Positions 1-8,712 are shown, counted from the first letter of the stretch. The stretch: 34,857 bases of DNA from an uncultured beta proteobacterium (GCA_903893565.1 CAITMU010000112.1:1-34857); one strand, 5' to 3'. Made by a program: numbers and translations. Notes: generated by a model from the sequence alone, not told the origin.

Positions 1-135
1 GAAATTCTCAGAGTTTTGGATCTCAACATGTTTGAAATCGTCCCAATTGCTGACCTTTTGGGTCAAATTCCAAGTGGGTCACAATTAGGTGATTTTCCTG
101 TTCAACTAGACTTGTTCCAAACGTTGGGACACTAG
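1..135 (+). CDS. C-terminal tail of an unidentified protein, cut by the window edge
   Basis: Frame 1 is open from the first base and ends in TAG at 133-135, giving 44 residues. The tail is mixed polar and hydrophobic and has no membrane segment. It does not resemble the part of NnrS that would be expected just before the next gene, so I do not treat it as a frameshifted half of that gene. Its stop overlaps the GTG of the next reading frame by one base. I do not recognise the product, and it could be chance coding in a decayed stretch. Confidence 0.3.
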   Translation, partial: EILRVLDLNMFEIVPIADLLGQIPSGSQLGDFPVQLDLFQTLGH

Positions 136-623
136 TGATATTGGCTGACTTATTTAATTCCTCTGGTAGTTTATTCGCGCTGTTGTTGTTGGTTGCTTTC
201 TTTGCCCATCTGACTCGTTGGCTACTATGGACCCCTTGGAAAACGTTAAATACGCCGTTGGTTTGGGTCTTACATGTCGCTTATGCTTGGATTCCACTAC
301 ATTTGATATTTCGCTCAATGGGTGCAATGGCGTGGATTTCTTCATCTGCTGCCACCCATGCGCTGACGGTAGGTGCGATTGGTAGCATGACCATAGGGAT
401 GATGACCCGTACTGCCCTAGGTCATACTGGAAGAAAGCTAGTAGCGGGTAAGGTAGAAATAACATGCTACGTATTCGTGGCTACGGCAGCATTGATTAGA
501 GTGTTTGTCCCGTTAATGTATCCTTCCCTGATCATGAACGCTGTCTTATTGTCTGCAATTTTTTGGTCATTAGGATTTTCCCTTTATACCTTGCGGTATT
601 GGAGTATTTTGAGTCGAGCATAA
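135..623 (+). pseudogene. nnrS: NnrS family protein, C-terminal fragment
   Basis: The 162 residues match the C-terminal part of NnrS, a polytopic haem- and copper-containing membrane protein linked to nitric oxide stress in denitrifying proteobacteria. Visible hallmarks are WVLHVAYAWIPL (about residues 43-54) and HALTVGAIGSMTIGMMTRT followed by ALGHTGR (about 75-100), with hydrophobic helices between and after. Full NnrS proteins are near 390 residues, so more than half is missing. The same frame is closed by TGA at 90-92, and the frame-1 sequence upstream does not supply the missing part. The GTG at 135 is only the first possible start in the open frame and has no clear ribosome binding site. 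It is most likely a remnant, since the next gene is also broken. Confidence 0.6.
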
Positions 624-673
624 AGATTAATACTGGTATTGATCGTTCGAATGGTTCACCCTTGGAGAAACAA

Positions 674-1204
674 ATGAACATGACGCACTACATGGAGTTA
701 TTGGCAGTTAACCAGCCTTGGAATTTAATTATTTTTATGGCCATTCCAATTATTTTGGCTGAAACCTTAGCAATTACAGAGTTTTACTTGCTATTTACTC
801 GTAAGTTTGAAGGATTTGTCTTTTATCTCAATAAATTCTCAGGAATAGCAGTGGGCCTTTACTTTATTGGCATCATTGCTTACATCGTGACTCAAGTAGT
901 CATTCCAATTACTAAAGCCGGCTAATGGAGGACAGCGATTGATGTAATCGCTGTAGGTAGTTATGTGATAGCTGGACTACCTTTAGTATGGATTGCATTA
1001 CAAGAACTGGGGTTGGTGAATAAACACTTAGAAAATGAGCGTAAGTTAACAATTCATGCGATATGTGTTGCTCTATTCCTCGTATTTGGGCATGTAGCAA
1101 TGATATCGGGAATGATTGATCCAAGCCTATTAGGCTACAGGGCGCCCAATAAAATGCAGATGGGCCATGATAATTCAGCAGAACCTATAAACCCTATGAA
1201 GTAA
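674..1204 (+). pseudogene. DUF6803-like small membrane protein interrupted by an in-frame TAA
   Basis: The frame starting at ATG 674 encodes MNMTHYMELLAVNQPWNLI, a hydrophobic stretch with ILAETLAITEFYLLF, and further membrane helices, then stops at TAA 923-925. Read through that codon, the same frame continues without a shift as WRTAIDVIAVGSYVIAGLPL, then LQELGLVN, HAICVALFLVFGHVAMISGM and a stop at 1202-1204. The two halves join into one protein of about 176 residues with four or five membrane helices. From memory this fits DUF6803 membrane proteins of Betaproteobacteria, where a Gly usually stands where the TAA is. The simplest reading is a nonsense mutation. Function is unknown. The neighbouring truncated NnrS suggests a decaying nitrogen-oxide-related locus. 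Confidence 0.6.
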
Positions 1205-1463
1205 GTGCTCGTAATAACCGACTTCCTGGTCGATTAAGCCCAGTTGGCCGGTCAAAAGCCCCCAGTGTTGGGCACTTCATAAACTCCACCCCGACATGTA
1301 GTCGATTTTCATCCGTTTAGTGCCGGCCGAAACATAGGTCTGAGCACAGAATCGGGTCGTAAAACGCTGTTGTTTTAGCCTAAATCGGTGGTGATGGGTA
1401 TTTTGACGATACGGGGGATTCAGTAAGCTTTAATTGATTAGAAGAAAGAGAATTGCTTTCGAA

Positions 1464-2453
1464 TCAAAACGCCTCTTTTTTTATCCCTGAAAACTTAAAA
1501 ACCTTTTCCCATTTTTTTATTTCATGGTTGATGTAATTCTGAAAAGCAATGGGTTCCATTCCTCCAGGAGTACTTCCCTCATTAATAATGCGATCTTGAA
1601 TTTCATGAGTTTTTAAGGCTTTGGAAATGGAGCTATGTAACAGATCGATAATGGGTTTAGGGGTCTTTTTTGGTACTACAATCCCTTGCCATGAAGTGAC
1701 ATCATACCCTTCGACACCAGATTCGCTTAAGGTCGGTAGATCGGGTAGGATGGTTAAGCGTTCAGCGCTTGTGATCGCCAAAGTTTTTAATTTTTTAGCG
1801 CGCATCTGTGGCAAGACCACTTGTATTTGAATAAAACTCATCTGAACTTCACCGGATAAAATTGATGTTAATTGTTCTGCCGCCCCTTTGTAGGGAATAT
1901 GGACAACATCAATTCCGGCCATAAACTTAAATAATTCCTGAGATAAATGATTGCTTCCCCCTAATCCGGAAGAAGAAAAATTCATTTTCTTGGGATGACT
2001 TTTTGCTAAGCTTATAAATTCCTGGACACTGTTAGCGCCAATAGAAGGGTTTAGCACGAGAGCGTAAGGGGAAGAAACCACGACAGTGACTGGATCAAAG
2101 TCATTAAGCGGATCGTAGGGTAAACGAGCATGGGAGCTAACATTAACGGCTAAAGTGCTCACACTACCGGCGAAAAGAGTATAGCCATCGGCTGGCGCTT
2201 TTGAAACAATAACAGCTGCCGCAATGCCTGCGCTGCCGGACCGATTATCGATAACGAACGGTTGTTTAAAATTTTCCGTTAAATTTTTGCCGATGGTACG
2301 CATAATGGCATCCGTCCCACCGCCTGCAACGAATCCCACGACTAAACGCACGGGTTTTTCTGGGTAAGTGTTTTTTATTGCCTCAGCCTTTGCATCGAAA
2401 GGTATCAAGGATGTTGTATACAAGCTCATTAGACCGATAATTATTATTTTCAT
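1464..2453 (-). CDS. Bug/TctC-type tricarboxylate-family periplasmic binding protein
   Basis: A secreted solute-binding protein of the tripartite tricarboxylate transporter family. These bind carboxylates or other small organic acids in the periplasm. From ATG 2453 it has 329 residues, normal for the family. The N-terminus is a signal peptide (KIIIIGLMSLYTTSLIPF, then cleavage near AKA-EA). The hallmark YPEKPVRLVVGFVAGGGTDA lies near residue 30-50, followed by FVIDNRSGSAG, ADGYTL and HIPYKGA. A TTG at 2465 would add four residues; neither start has a strong ribosome binding site. It follows the alcohol dehydrogenase gene by 35 bases on the same strand, so the two are probably co-transcribed. 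No TctA or TctB membrane subunit is nearby. Ligand unknown. Confidence 0.88.
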   Translation of the reverse strand: MKIIIIGLMSLYTTSLIPFDAKAEAIKNTYPEKPVRLVVGFVAGGGTDAIMRTIGKNLTENFKQPFVIDNRSGSAGIAAAVIVSKAPADGYTLFAGSVSTLAVNVSSHARLPYDPLNDFDPVTVVVSSPYALVLNPSIGANSVQEFISLAKSHPKKMNFSSSGLGGSNHLSQELFKFMAGIDVVHIPYKGAAEQLTSILSGEVQMSFIQIQVVLPQMRAKKLKTLAITSAERLTILPDLPTLSESGVEGYDVTSWQGIVVPKKTPKPIIDLLHSSISKALKTHEIQDRIINEGSTPGGMEPIAFQNYINHEIKKWEKVFKFSGIKKEAF

Positions 2454-2488
2454 GGAGTCAGGCAAGGCCAGTTATTATTAGAAAGAAC

Positions 2489-3658
2489 TTATGAGGCAAA
2501 ACGCAATATTTTTAATACATCATTGGGCGAGTTTATTTTCTTCGGGTTGGTATGTAACCAACTCCCATGCATCGCTTTGTGGGCAATCATGTCAAATTGA
2601 TCTTCGTTGATGCCTACCTCGGTTAGTGTTTTTGGTAAACCTAATTTTGCAATCAAAGAGGCAACCACTGCAAAGGCCTCTTGGCCGGGGTAGCCCATTG
2701 CTTTGGCCACCTTTTTTTGTCGTTCATGGTTGACATCACGGTTAAATTGCAAAACAGCCGGTAACATGACGCAAGACGTAAAACCGTGAGCCACGCCAAA
2801 GCTGCCGCCCAATACATGCCCAATGGAATGACTAGCCCCCATTTGTGCGCCTCCCTCCCGACCTTTCATTGCGAGCATGACTCCGAGTTGACAATCCAGT
2901 CGAGCTTTCATGTCTTTGGGATCATTAAACACTTGGGGCAGTGCTTGACTGAGTAAATTCAGTGCTTTGATAAAATGGGCGTCACTCACGGGATTGTCAT
3001 TGGGGTAACAAAGGCCCTCTGTTGCATGATCAATGGCACGCACCCCAGTCGATAACCAAACCCACATCGGGGTATGAAGAGTGGGCAGTGGATCAAGAAT
3101 AGTGATCTTCGGTACGATAAGCGGATGACGAAAGCTGTGTTTCATTTTCGATTGTGTATCAGTGCAGCCCCCCTGTGCTTGAAATTCGCCCCCTGATAAG
3201 GTAGTGGGTATCGCAATTTGACGAATCAAGGGTCCTTCAAAAGAAGGGGAGGTGACTTTGCCATCCGATTCGACTCGAGTGCGATATTGATCGAGTTGCT
3301 CACTTGTTTGGATATTATGCCTTAGGCAAATTTGCATTAATTTGCCAGCATCCGTGACCGAGCCACCTCCAAAACTAACAATCAGATCCGTTTGCGCTCT
3401 TCGTGCGAGAGCACTAGATTCCAGTACGGCTTCTCTGGGGGTATGAGAGGGCATTCGGTCATATAAACCCGAAAACAAGGGGCCCAATAATTGAGTGATT
3501 TTTAAAACTTCATCCGTGGTTCGATTCATAGTTCCGCTGACGATGAGAAAGACTTTTTTTGCATTTAACCTTTCTACCTCATTCAATAAAGCCTGCGCAG
3601 CTGGTTGGCCATAAATTATTTTTTCAATAGAACTAAATGTAAAAGTACCTGGTATCAT
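2489..3658 (-). CDS. Iron-containing alcohol dehydrogenase / maleylacetate reductase family protein
   Basis: An NAD(P)-dependent oxidoreductase of the group III (iron-type) alcohol dehydrogenase superfamily, 389 residues. The nucleotide-binding motif SFGGGSVTDAGK lies near residue 95-106. IPTTLSGGEF follows near 150. Metal-site histidines are visible in DHATEG, in GASHSIGHVLGG and in GVAHGF. The Asp that normally sits four residues before the first His is replaced by Arg (GVRAIDHATE); maleylacetate reductases also vary there, so the enzyme may be closer to that branch. It starts at ATG 3658 and is followed closely by a Bug receptor, suggesting catabolism of an imported organic compound. The exact substrate cannot be read from sequence. 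Confidence 0.85.
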   Translation of the reverse strand: MIPGTFTFSSIEKIIYGQPAAQALLNEVERLNAKKVFLIVSGTMNRTTDEVLKITQLLGPLFSGLYDRMPSHTPREAVLESSALARRAQTDLIVSFGGGSVTDAGKLMQICLRHNIQTSEQLDQYRTRVESDGKVTSPSFEGPLIRQIAIPTTLSGGEFQAQGGCTDTQSKMKHSFRHPLIVPKITILDPLPTLHTPMWVWLSTGVRAIDHATEGLCYPNDNPVSDAHFIKALNLLSQALPQVFNDPKDMKARLDCQLGVMLAMKGREGGAQMGASHSIGHVLGGSFGVAHGFTSCVMLPAVLQFNRDVNHERQKKVAKAMGYPGQEAFAVVASLIAKLGLPKTLTEVGINEDQFDMIAHKAMHGSWLHTNPKKINSPNDVLKILRFAS

Positions 3659-3835
3659 GAGTAATCTGTTTTCTTTATATAAAAATTCGTTAATAACAAT
3701 AGAGAGAATGAGTAAGCGTTATTTTTTTATTTGTTCAATATTCTGGCCCGTCGCTTTGTTGTACGTGCTCTACCTTCTCGATCTTTAGCGTGCGGGATTG
3801 CCGAACAAAGTTAAAACTTCGCTGCTTTTGAATGA

Positions 3836-4723
3836 CTAGGGCATCGGAATCGATACCACTTTGCCAGAACCTCGCTCGGCTATCCAGATGAGTTTGCCCG
3901 CGGGCTCAACGGCAGTCGGGGTTTTGAGTCCTTCCTTGATCACCTGCACTGTGGCTTTGTCTTCATTAACCGTTATGACGGAGATTTTTCCGCTTCCATT
4001 TTCAGAGACGATCAACTTTCCATTGGCCGCTCGCATCCCATCAGGACTTTTGATCGGTTGGTCCATCCAAATATCAATGGGAATACCGGCTTTACCTTGT
4101 GCATCAATAGGAATCCGGTATAGATTGTTTGTGGTTACGGTATTGACATAAAGAACACCCTTCAAAAAGGTGATGCCGTCGATACCCAAAAGGGCTCGGT
4201 GTTCTAGAAAAAGCTCAGCAGCATTGGCACCTTCTGGTAACTTATAAATTTTTCCGTTCGCGGTGTCGGTAACATAAAGTGCTTTATCGGGACCTATGGC
4301 AAAATCGTTACAAGTCGTGTTGGCTCCTGGTAGGTCCCACCTTATTTTTTGTGCGCCGGTTACAAGATCAAATCCTCTGAGCGCTGATTGACGTTGTATT
4401 GGATTACTTTTTGGCACTGGGGTTAGCTGACAAGTCCATAAGGTTTGATGGGAGTCGTCTGCAAGCATTCCGAAGAAAAAAGTACCAGCACCTTCTGCAC
4501 TCGAATCGATGAATTTTTCCGCGGTGACTGAGCCTGCGCGCACTTTATAAACAAAGGGTGTGCTAGCGCTTCCGACGATGATATCTCCCCCCGAGGTCAC
4601 TGTTAGGCTCTCAGGTTGAGACTTAGCGTCTACAATCACAATTTCAGCCGCCCAAGAAGCCTGAAAAAGGACGGTGAGTAAAAAAGTGCCTATTAAAATT
4701 CGTGCCACGTTTAACATTGACAT
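3836..4723 (-). CDS. Secreted SMP-30/gluconolactonase-like beta-propeller protein
   Basis: A 295-residue protein with a signal peptide (ILIGTFLLTVLFQASWAAE, cleavage near residue 25) and then repeated beta-propeller blades. Blade-like phrases include NDFAIGPDKALYVTDTANGKIYKL, GIDGITFLKGVLYVNTV, SPDGMRAANGKLIVSENG and GKLIWIAERGSGKVVSIP, the pattern seen in SMP-30/gluconolaconase and NHL-like propellers. Such proteins may hydrolyse lactones or act as binding scaffolds; catalytic metal ligands cannot be assigned with confidence here. The start at ATG 4723 is supported by GAGGAG eight bases upstream. It lies 177 bases upstream of the alcohol dehydrogenase gene in the same direction, so it may belong to the same catabolic unit, acting in the periplasm. 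Confidence 0.7.
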   Translation of the reverse strand: MSMLNVARILIGTFLLTVLFQASWAAEIVIVDAKSQPESLTVTSGGDIIVGSASTPFVYKVRAGSVTAEKFIDSSAEGAGTFFFGMLADDSHQTLWTCQLTPVPKSNPIQRQSALRGFDLVTGAQKIRWDLPGANTTCNDFAIGPDKALYVTDTANGKIYKLPEGANAAELFLEHRALLGIDGITFLKGVLYVNTVTTNNLYRIPIDAQGKAGIPIDIWMDQPIKSPDGMRAANGKLIVSENGSGKISVITVNEDKATVQVIKEGLKTPTAVEPAGKLIWIAERGSGKVVSIPMP

Positions 4724-5069
4724 TTTTAAATCTCCTCAAAAACACATCGAAATGCATTGGATCGTGGGATTGATTCCCTTTTTTTTGTTAATGGCATTGA
4801 TTTATTCTAATGGCCACTTTTTTTAATGCATCACATTACTTTAGCATAATATTCTAAAACCTCATTGGCTCTAAATTTTTTTGTAACAGCCAATGACTTT
4901 TTCATCCGGTTTGATGCGTCTCTCATTTTGTATTGAATGATTGAGATTCGAAGCTCGTTTTTTTGACCTCTATGCGGTAAGGTTTTCAACCTTTTGCATT
5001 CAATAGGGAAAAAAGAGGCTACATTGGAGTGATGATGAGGGGTTTTTTTAAGTAAGGCTATGCTTTCAC
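4724..5069. other. Divergent intergenic region
   Basis: This AT-rich spacer separates the minus-strand propeller gene from the plus-strand AtuA-like gene, so promoters for both should lie here. I see T-runs and weak hexamers but no convincing -35/-10 pair, operator palindrome, FNR-type box or RNA gene. The last part, 5000-5069, could also be coding leader if the AtuA-like gene starts earlier than assigned; no good upstream start was found. Confidence 0.4.
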
Positions 5070-6545
5070 TTGTTTTTGCGTGAATTGATCAATCAGGTTA
5101 GAAAAAATGTTAATGTAGGCCCTACACAACGATGCAAGCAGTGGATGCTTGCGCTACGGGATTCCATCATTTGTAAGGGGAATAAAACGCATACTGATCG
5201 CATATTGCGCATAGGCGCTGGAGCTAGCTACGCGGGCGACCGAGTCGGTCCTGCCACTGAACTGGCCAAGCACGCTAAGCTTGACTATTTGGTATACGAA
5301 ACTCTAGCCGAGCGTACTATTGCGCTTGCGCAGCTTCAGCGACTGAAGCAACCGGAGGGGGGGTATAACGAACTCTTGGAAGATCGTTTTTTGGAGGCCT
5401 TACCCCATTGCCGTAAACAAGGCACTCGTATTGTGACAAATATGGGGGCTGCCAATCCTTTGGGGGCAGCAAAGAAAACTGCCGAGATCATTAGAGAGTT
5501 AAAACTCGGTCCGATGAAGGTGGCGGCTGTGCTCGGTGATGATGTTCTCGAATACTGTCTTGCGAATCGTAATGCGCTTAAGTTGATGGAAAACGGCCTT
5601 CCGCTCGCAAGCCTCGAGGGTAAAATTGTTTCTGCTAATGCGTACCTGGGCGCCGATGTGATGGTGGATGCCCTGGCTAAAGGTGCGGATATTGTCATTA
5701 CCGGACGAGTCGGGGACTGTTCTTTGTTTTTGGCTCCGATGATTCACGAATTTGGCTGGAGGATGGATGACTGGGATCTGCTCGGAAAAGGGCAGACCGG
5801 GGCGGATATGGTTGAGTGTGGCGCGAATGTATCCGGTGGCTTTTTCGCTGATCCGGGTTACAAAGACGTTCCAGATCTTGGCAATCTAGGCTATCCATAC
5901 CTCGAAGTCTCAGCCGATGGCACGATCGTTGTCACTAAAGTCGCTGGTACGGGCGGCTTGATTAACCGGGCCACCTGCACTGAGCAGATGCTCTATGAAA
6001 TTCACGATCCCGCCTATTACATTACCCCTGATGTTATTGTTGATTTTACCGATGTGTCATTAGATGAAGTGGGACCGGATCGCGTTAGGATTCAAGGCGG
6101 TAGAGGTAAGCCCCGGCCCGAACAGCTGAAGGTTTCAGTGGGTATACTTGAAGGTTGGGTGGGTGAGGCGATGATTACTTATGCTGGGCTTGGCTGTGTT
6201 GAGCGGGCAAAACTTGCCGAGAAGATTGTTCGAGAACGGTTGCAAATTGAAGGGGTTCATTTGCAGGAGTTACGCGTCGATTACTTGGGGTTAAATGCAT
6301 TGCATCGCGAATCCTCGCTACCCTGCAAAGACGCACCCTATGAGGTATGCCTTCGCTTTGCGGGTCGCTCACGGGAAAAACGTGATGCCGTTAAACTCGC
6401 CAACGAAGTAGAGACACTCGTCGGGAAAGGCCCGGCGAGCTCTTCAATACCGACTAAGTCCATACGCGAAGTGCTTGCGATTTATTCAGTGCTCGTTCCA
6501 CGTCACATCATAAAGCATGAAGTTATCCTGTCGGAAGTCTCATGA
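5070..6545 (+). CDS. AtuA-like protein (acyclic terpene utilisation family, DUF1446)
   Basis: The conserved part begins near residue 45 with LRIGAGASYAGDRVGPATEL, followed by LDYLVYETLAERTIALAQL, GTRIVTNMGAANPLGAA, SANAYLGADVMVDALAKGADIVITGRVGDCSLF and ECGANVSGGFFADPG. This is the DUF1446 family, named after AtuA of Pseudomonas acyclic terpene catabolism. The biochemical reaction is not settled, and many members sit beside Bug receptors in Burkholderiales. The frame opens at TTG 5070 (491 residues), but the first 44 residues are polar and not family-like. ATG 5145 or TTG 5205 are alternatives, none with a clear ribosome binding site. The end overlaps the next gene by four bases (ATGA), so they are translated together. 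Base composition is visibly GC-richer than the chemosensory region. Confidence 0.82.
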   Translation: MFLRELINQVRKNVNVGPTQRCKQWMLALRDSIICKGNKTHTDRILRIGAGASYAGDRVGPATELAKHAKLDYLVYETLAERTIALAQLQRLKQPEGGYNELLEDRFLEALPHCRKQGTRIVTNMGAANPLGAAKKTAEIIRELKLGPMKVAAVLGDDVLEYCLANRNALKLMENGLPLASLEGKIVSANAYLGADVMVDALAKGADIVITGRVGDCSLFLAPMIHEFGWRMDDWDLLGKGQTGADMVECGANVSGGFFADPGYKDVPDLGNLGYPYLEVSADGTIVVTKVAGTGGLINRATCTEQMLYEIHDPAYYITPDVIVDFTDVSLDEVGPDRVRIQGGRGKPRPEQLKVSVGILEGWVGEAMITYAGLGCVERAKLAEKIVRERLQIEGVHLQELRVDYLGLNALHRESSLPCKDAPYEVCLRFAGRSREKRDAVKLANEVETLVGKGPASSSIPTKSIREVLAIYSVLVPRHIIKHEVILSEVS

Positions 6546-6913
6546 AAACCTTTTACCTACGCGAACTCGCTCATGCCCGCTCTGGAGATAAAGGGGACAT
6601 TAATAACATTGGTGTGGTTGCCTATGAACCGCATTACTACCCATTGATTTGCCAATGGTTGACGACTGATCGGGTGAAGGCGCATTTTGGTAGCCTTGTG
6701 AAAGGGGGGGTGACCCGCTATGAATTGCCGAAGGTGCATGCGCTTAATTTTGTGCTAGAGGGGGCCTTGGGAGGGGGGGTGACCCGCTCCCTGTCAATTG
6801 ATCCACACGGAAAATCTTACTCGGCCTTAATTTTAACCATTCCCATCGAAGTGCCACCCGATTTGGCCCAAGAGTTGATGCAGCGGGGTCGGCAGCCGAT
6901 CGATGAGGCTTAA
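6542..6913 (+). CDS. AtuA-associated C-terminal-type domain protein
   Basis: A small cytoplasmic protein of 123 residues containing RELAHARSGDKGDINNIGVVAY at the start and HALNFVLEGALGGGVTRSL in the middle. In many relatives this domain is fused to the C-terminus of AtuA/DUF1446 proteins; here it is a separate gene with ATGA overlap, so it very likely forms a complex with the preceding product. Function beyond that is not known. The gene contains a 16-base exact direct repeat beginning with seven G (6704-6719 and 6773-6788) that is 69 bases apart and in frame. The Bug receptor gene follows after 40 bases. Confidence 0.75.
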   Translation: MKTFYLRELAHARSGDKGDINNIGVVAYEPHYYPLICQWLTTDRVKAHFGSLVKGGVTRYELPKVHALNFVLEGALGGGVTRSLSIDPHGKSYSALILTIPIEVPPDLAQELMQRGRQPIDEA

Positions 6914-6953
6914 ATTATTGGGTTAATTCGCTTTATTTTTAGGAAGATTTCAA

Positions 6954-7931
6954 TTGCAACGATTACATTTTTATCTCGTCTTATCTTCGGTTTTGGTATT
7001 GTGTGTATCAACGCTCGGAGCCCAGAATACTCAACCCTATCCGTCTAAGTCTATTCGTATCATTGTGCCCTTTGCCCCTGGTGGTGGCACAGACTTGACT
7101 GCGCGACTGGTGGGGGCGCGGGTTGCGGAGAGCCTAAAGCAGAGCGTTATTATTGATAATCGCCCTGGGGCCGGTACGATGCTGGGCACTGAGCTTACGA
7201 TGCGCTCCGCCCCCGATGGTTATACCTTGATGATTGCTTCAGCTTCTCATGCGATCAATCCGACGCTTTATCGCAAAGTCAATTACGATCCGATTCGTGA
7301 TTTTCAACCGATCACCCTAGCGATTTCTTTCCCATTCGTGATCGCTACTCACCCGGCTGTTCCCGTGCGTAGTGTCAAGGAACTCATTGCAAACGCCAAG
7401 GCCAATCCCGGGCGTTTAACCTATGCCTCTAGCGGTACTGGTTCGACCAATCATCTGGCGGGTGAACTCTTCAAGGCAACCGCCGGTATCGACTTGGTGC
7501 ACGTGCCCTATAAAGGGGGAGGGCCTGGGATGAATGACACGATCGGTGGCCAGGTCTCTATGATCTTCGGAACCGTGCTAGAGACAATGCCCCATGTGCG
7601 CGCGGGGCGGTTGCGCGGTCTTGCTGTTTCCAGTGGAAAACGAGCGGCATTTGCACCTGAACTGCCGAGCGCATCGGAGGATGGCTTGCCAGGCTACGAT
7701 GTTACGGGTTGGTATGCTTTTCTGGTCCCGGCCGGTATAAACTCGGTCGTTCTGGAAAAGTTGAACGCGGAAATGACAGGAGCGCTTGAATATCTTCCCA
7801 TCAAGGAAAAGCTACTCGCCTTAGGCGCAGAGCCATGGCCCACTTCCACACAAAAAGCACAGGCTTTCATCGCCGCTGAGGTGACGCGTTGGGGGGCTTT
7901 GATTAAATCGACACGGATTAGTGCAGATTAA
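6954..7931 (+). CDS. Bug/TctC-type periplasmic binding protein
   Basis: A 325-residue tricarboxylate-family receptor. It has a signal peptide (FYLVLSSVLVLCVSTLGAQ, cleavage near residue 23), then YPSKSIRIIVPFAPGGGTDL, IIDNRPGAGTMLG, APDGYTLM, YASSGTGSTNHLAGELF and HVPYKGGGPG, all hallmarks of the family. The start is TTG 6954, supported by AGGAAG about eight bases upstream. Together with the two AtuA-like genes it appears to be a small operon for uptake and breakdown of an organic acid. There are no TctA/TctB genes, so it would need a transporter encoded elsewhere, or act as a sensor. Confidence 0.9.
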   Translation: MQRLHFYLVLSSVLVLCVSTLGAQNTQPYPSKSIRIIVPFAPGGGTDLTARLVGARVAESLKQSVIIDNRPGAGTMLGTELTMRSAPDGYTLMIASASHAINPTLYRKVNYDPIRDFQPITLAISFPFVIATHPAVPVRSVKELIANAKANPGRLTYASSGTGSTNHLAGELFKATAGIDLVHVPYKGGGPGMNDTIGGQVSMIFGTVLETMPHVRAGRLRGLAVSSGKRAAFAPELPSASEDGLPGYDVTGWYAFLVPAGINSVVLEKLNAEMTGALEYLPIKEKLLALGAEPWPTSTQKAQAFIAAEVTRWGALIKSTRISAD

Positions 7932-8712
7932 GAAAAATAAAAATAAAATGGAAGGTGAAGGCACCCAATAATTGATAGGCAACAACTTGAATTATTTCTT
8001 TTATTTTCTATATCTGACCTATTGATAGATTAAAAACAACCTTTTTAGTCAATAGCCTTTTTTAGAAAGTAATCACACAATTTTGGTTTTCTAGGTATAA
8101 ATATGATGTAAATCATATGGTTATAATTTTATTATGCTGAGTTGATGAAAAAAAGTCTCGAAAACCCCACAAAATGTGACATTTATTCAATGTTTTGTTT
8201 GTTTTTTGACGAAAAAGCGAAGCGACTATCATCTTGCAAAATGCATTGGAATAAAAGTCACAGACTGATTCAATACCCTGTAATATCATAGGCTTAATTC
8301 TTTGAAGTCATTTTGCTGTGAAAACGCAGTCAAGGCAGGAGTGATGAATTTGAAAGGTTTTTTTATTTTTTGTCAACAAATGACGGGCAGTAGGTTATTA
8401 AAAGTTAAGGGGCGAAGGATAGGGTTGCCCAAAAATATTGACGAAAACGACAAACTAGCTAAACGAGACGGTATCGTTTTCCCAGACCATTTTGAACGCT
8501 AAACTGTATTTTTTAACATAATCAAAAAAAGTAAAATTTTTGATGTAGGCACTTGGGTCTTTCTAGTGGGTGGATTGGCAGGCTTTGCCGAGATTCAATT
8601 GTTGCTATAACAGACAACTCAGTAACTTCTATATAATTGTGAAATACAGAGCGTTAAGTTGTTATAAACATTGGGTTTATTTTCATTAAAATATTCAATA
8701 AAGAGACGTAAA
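7932..8712. other. Long upstream region of the chemosensory cluster
   Basis: About 780 bases without a convincing gene. It holds an 18-base FNR/CRP-type inverted repeat at 8101-8118 (separate entry) with -10-like hexamers TATAAT at 8122-8127 and TATGCT at 8133-8138. Near the first receptor gene there is TTTGCC (8584-8589) with TATAAC (8606-8611) at 16-base spacing, and a perfect TATAAT at 8632-8637 lacking a good -35. A 66-codon open frame at 8302-8502 is unconvincing. The distance from the palindrome to the receptor gene, about 600 bases, leaves room for a small RNA or a long leader. Confidence 0.4.
8101..8118. promoter_or_regulatory. FNR/CRP-family type inverted repeat
   Basis: ATATGAT-GTAA-ATCATAT is a perfect inverted repeat with seven-base arms and a four-base spacer. 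The core ATGAT-N4-ATCAT differs from the FNR/ANR consensus TTGAT-N4-ATCAA by one base in each arm. The nearest downstream -10-like hexamers put the site at about -25 or -36, not the class II position of -41.5, so repression or a different start point is possible. Which transcript it controls is unclear. Confidence 0.5.

Noticed and set aside
8302..8502. Open frame of 66 codons upstream of the first receptor
   Set aside because: It starts with TTG, has no family resemblance, and lies in a region that looks non-coding; kept only as part of the intergenic note.
8575..8590. Sigma-54-like sequence TTGGCAGGCTTTGCC
   Set aside because: The distance between the GG and GC elements is two bases too short for a sigma-54 promoter.
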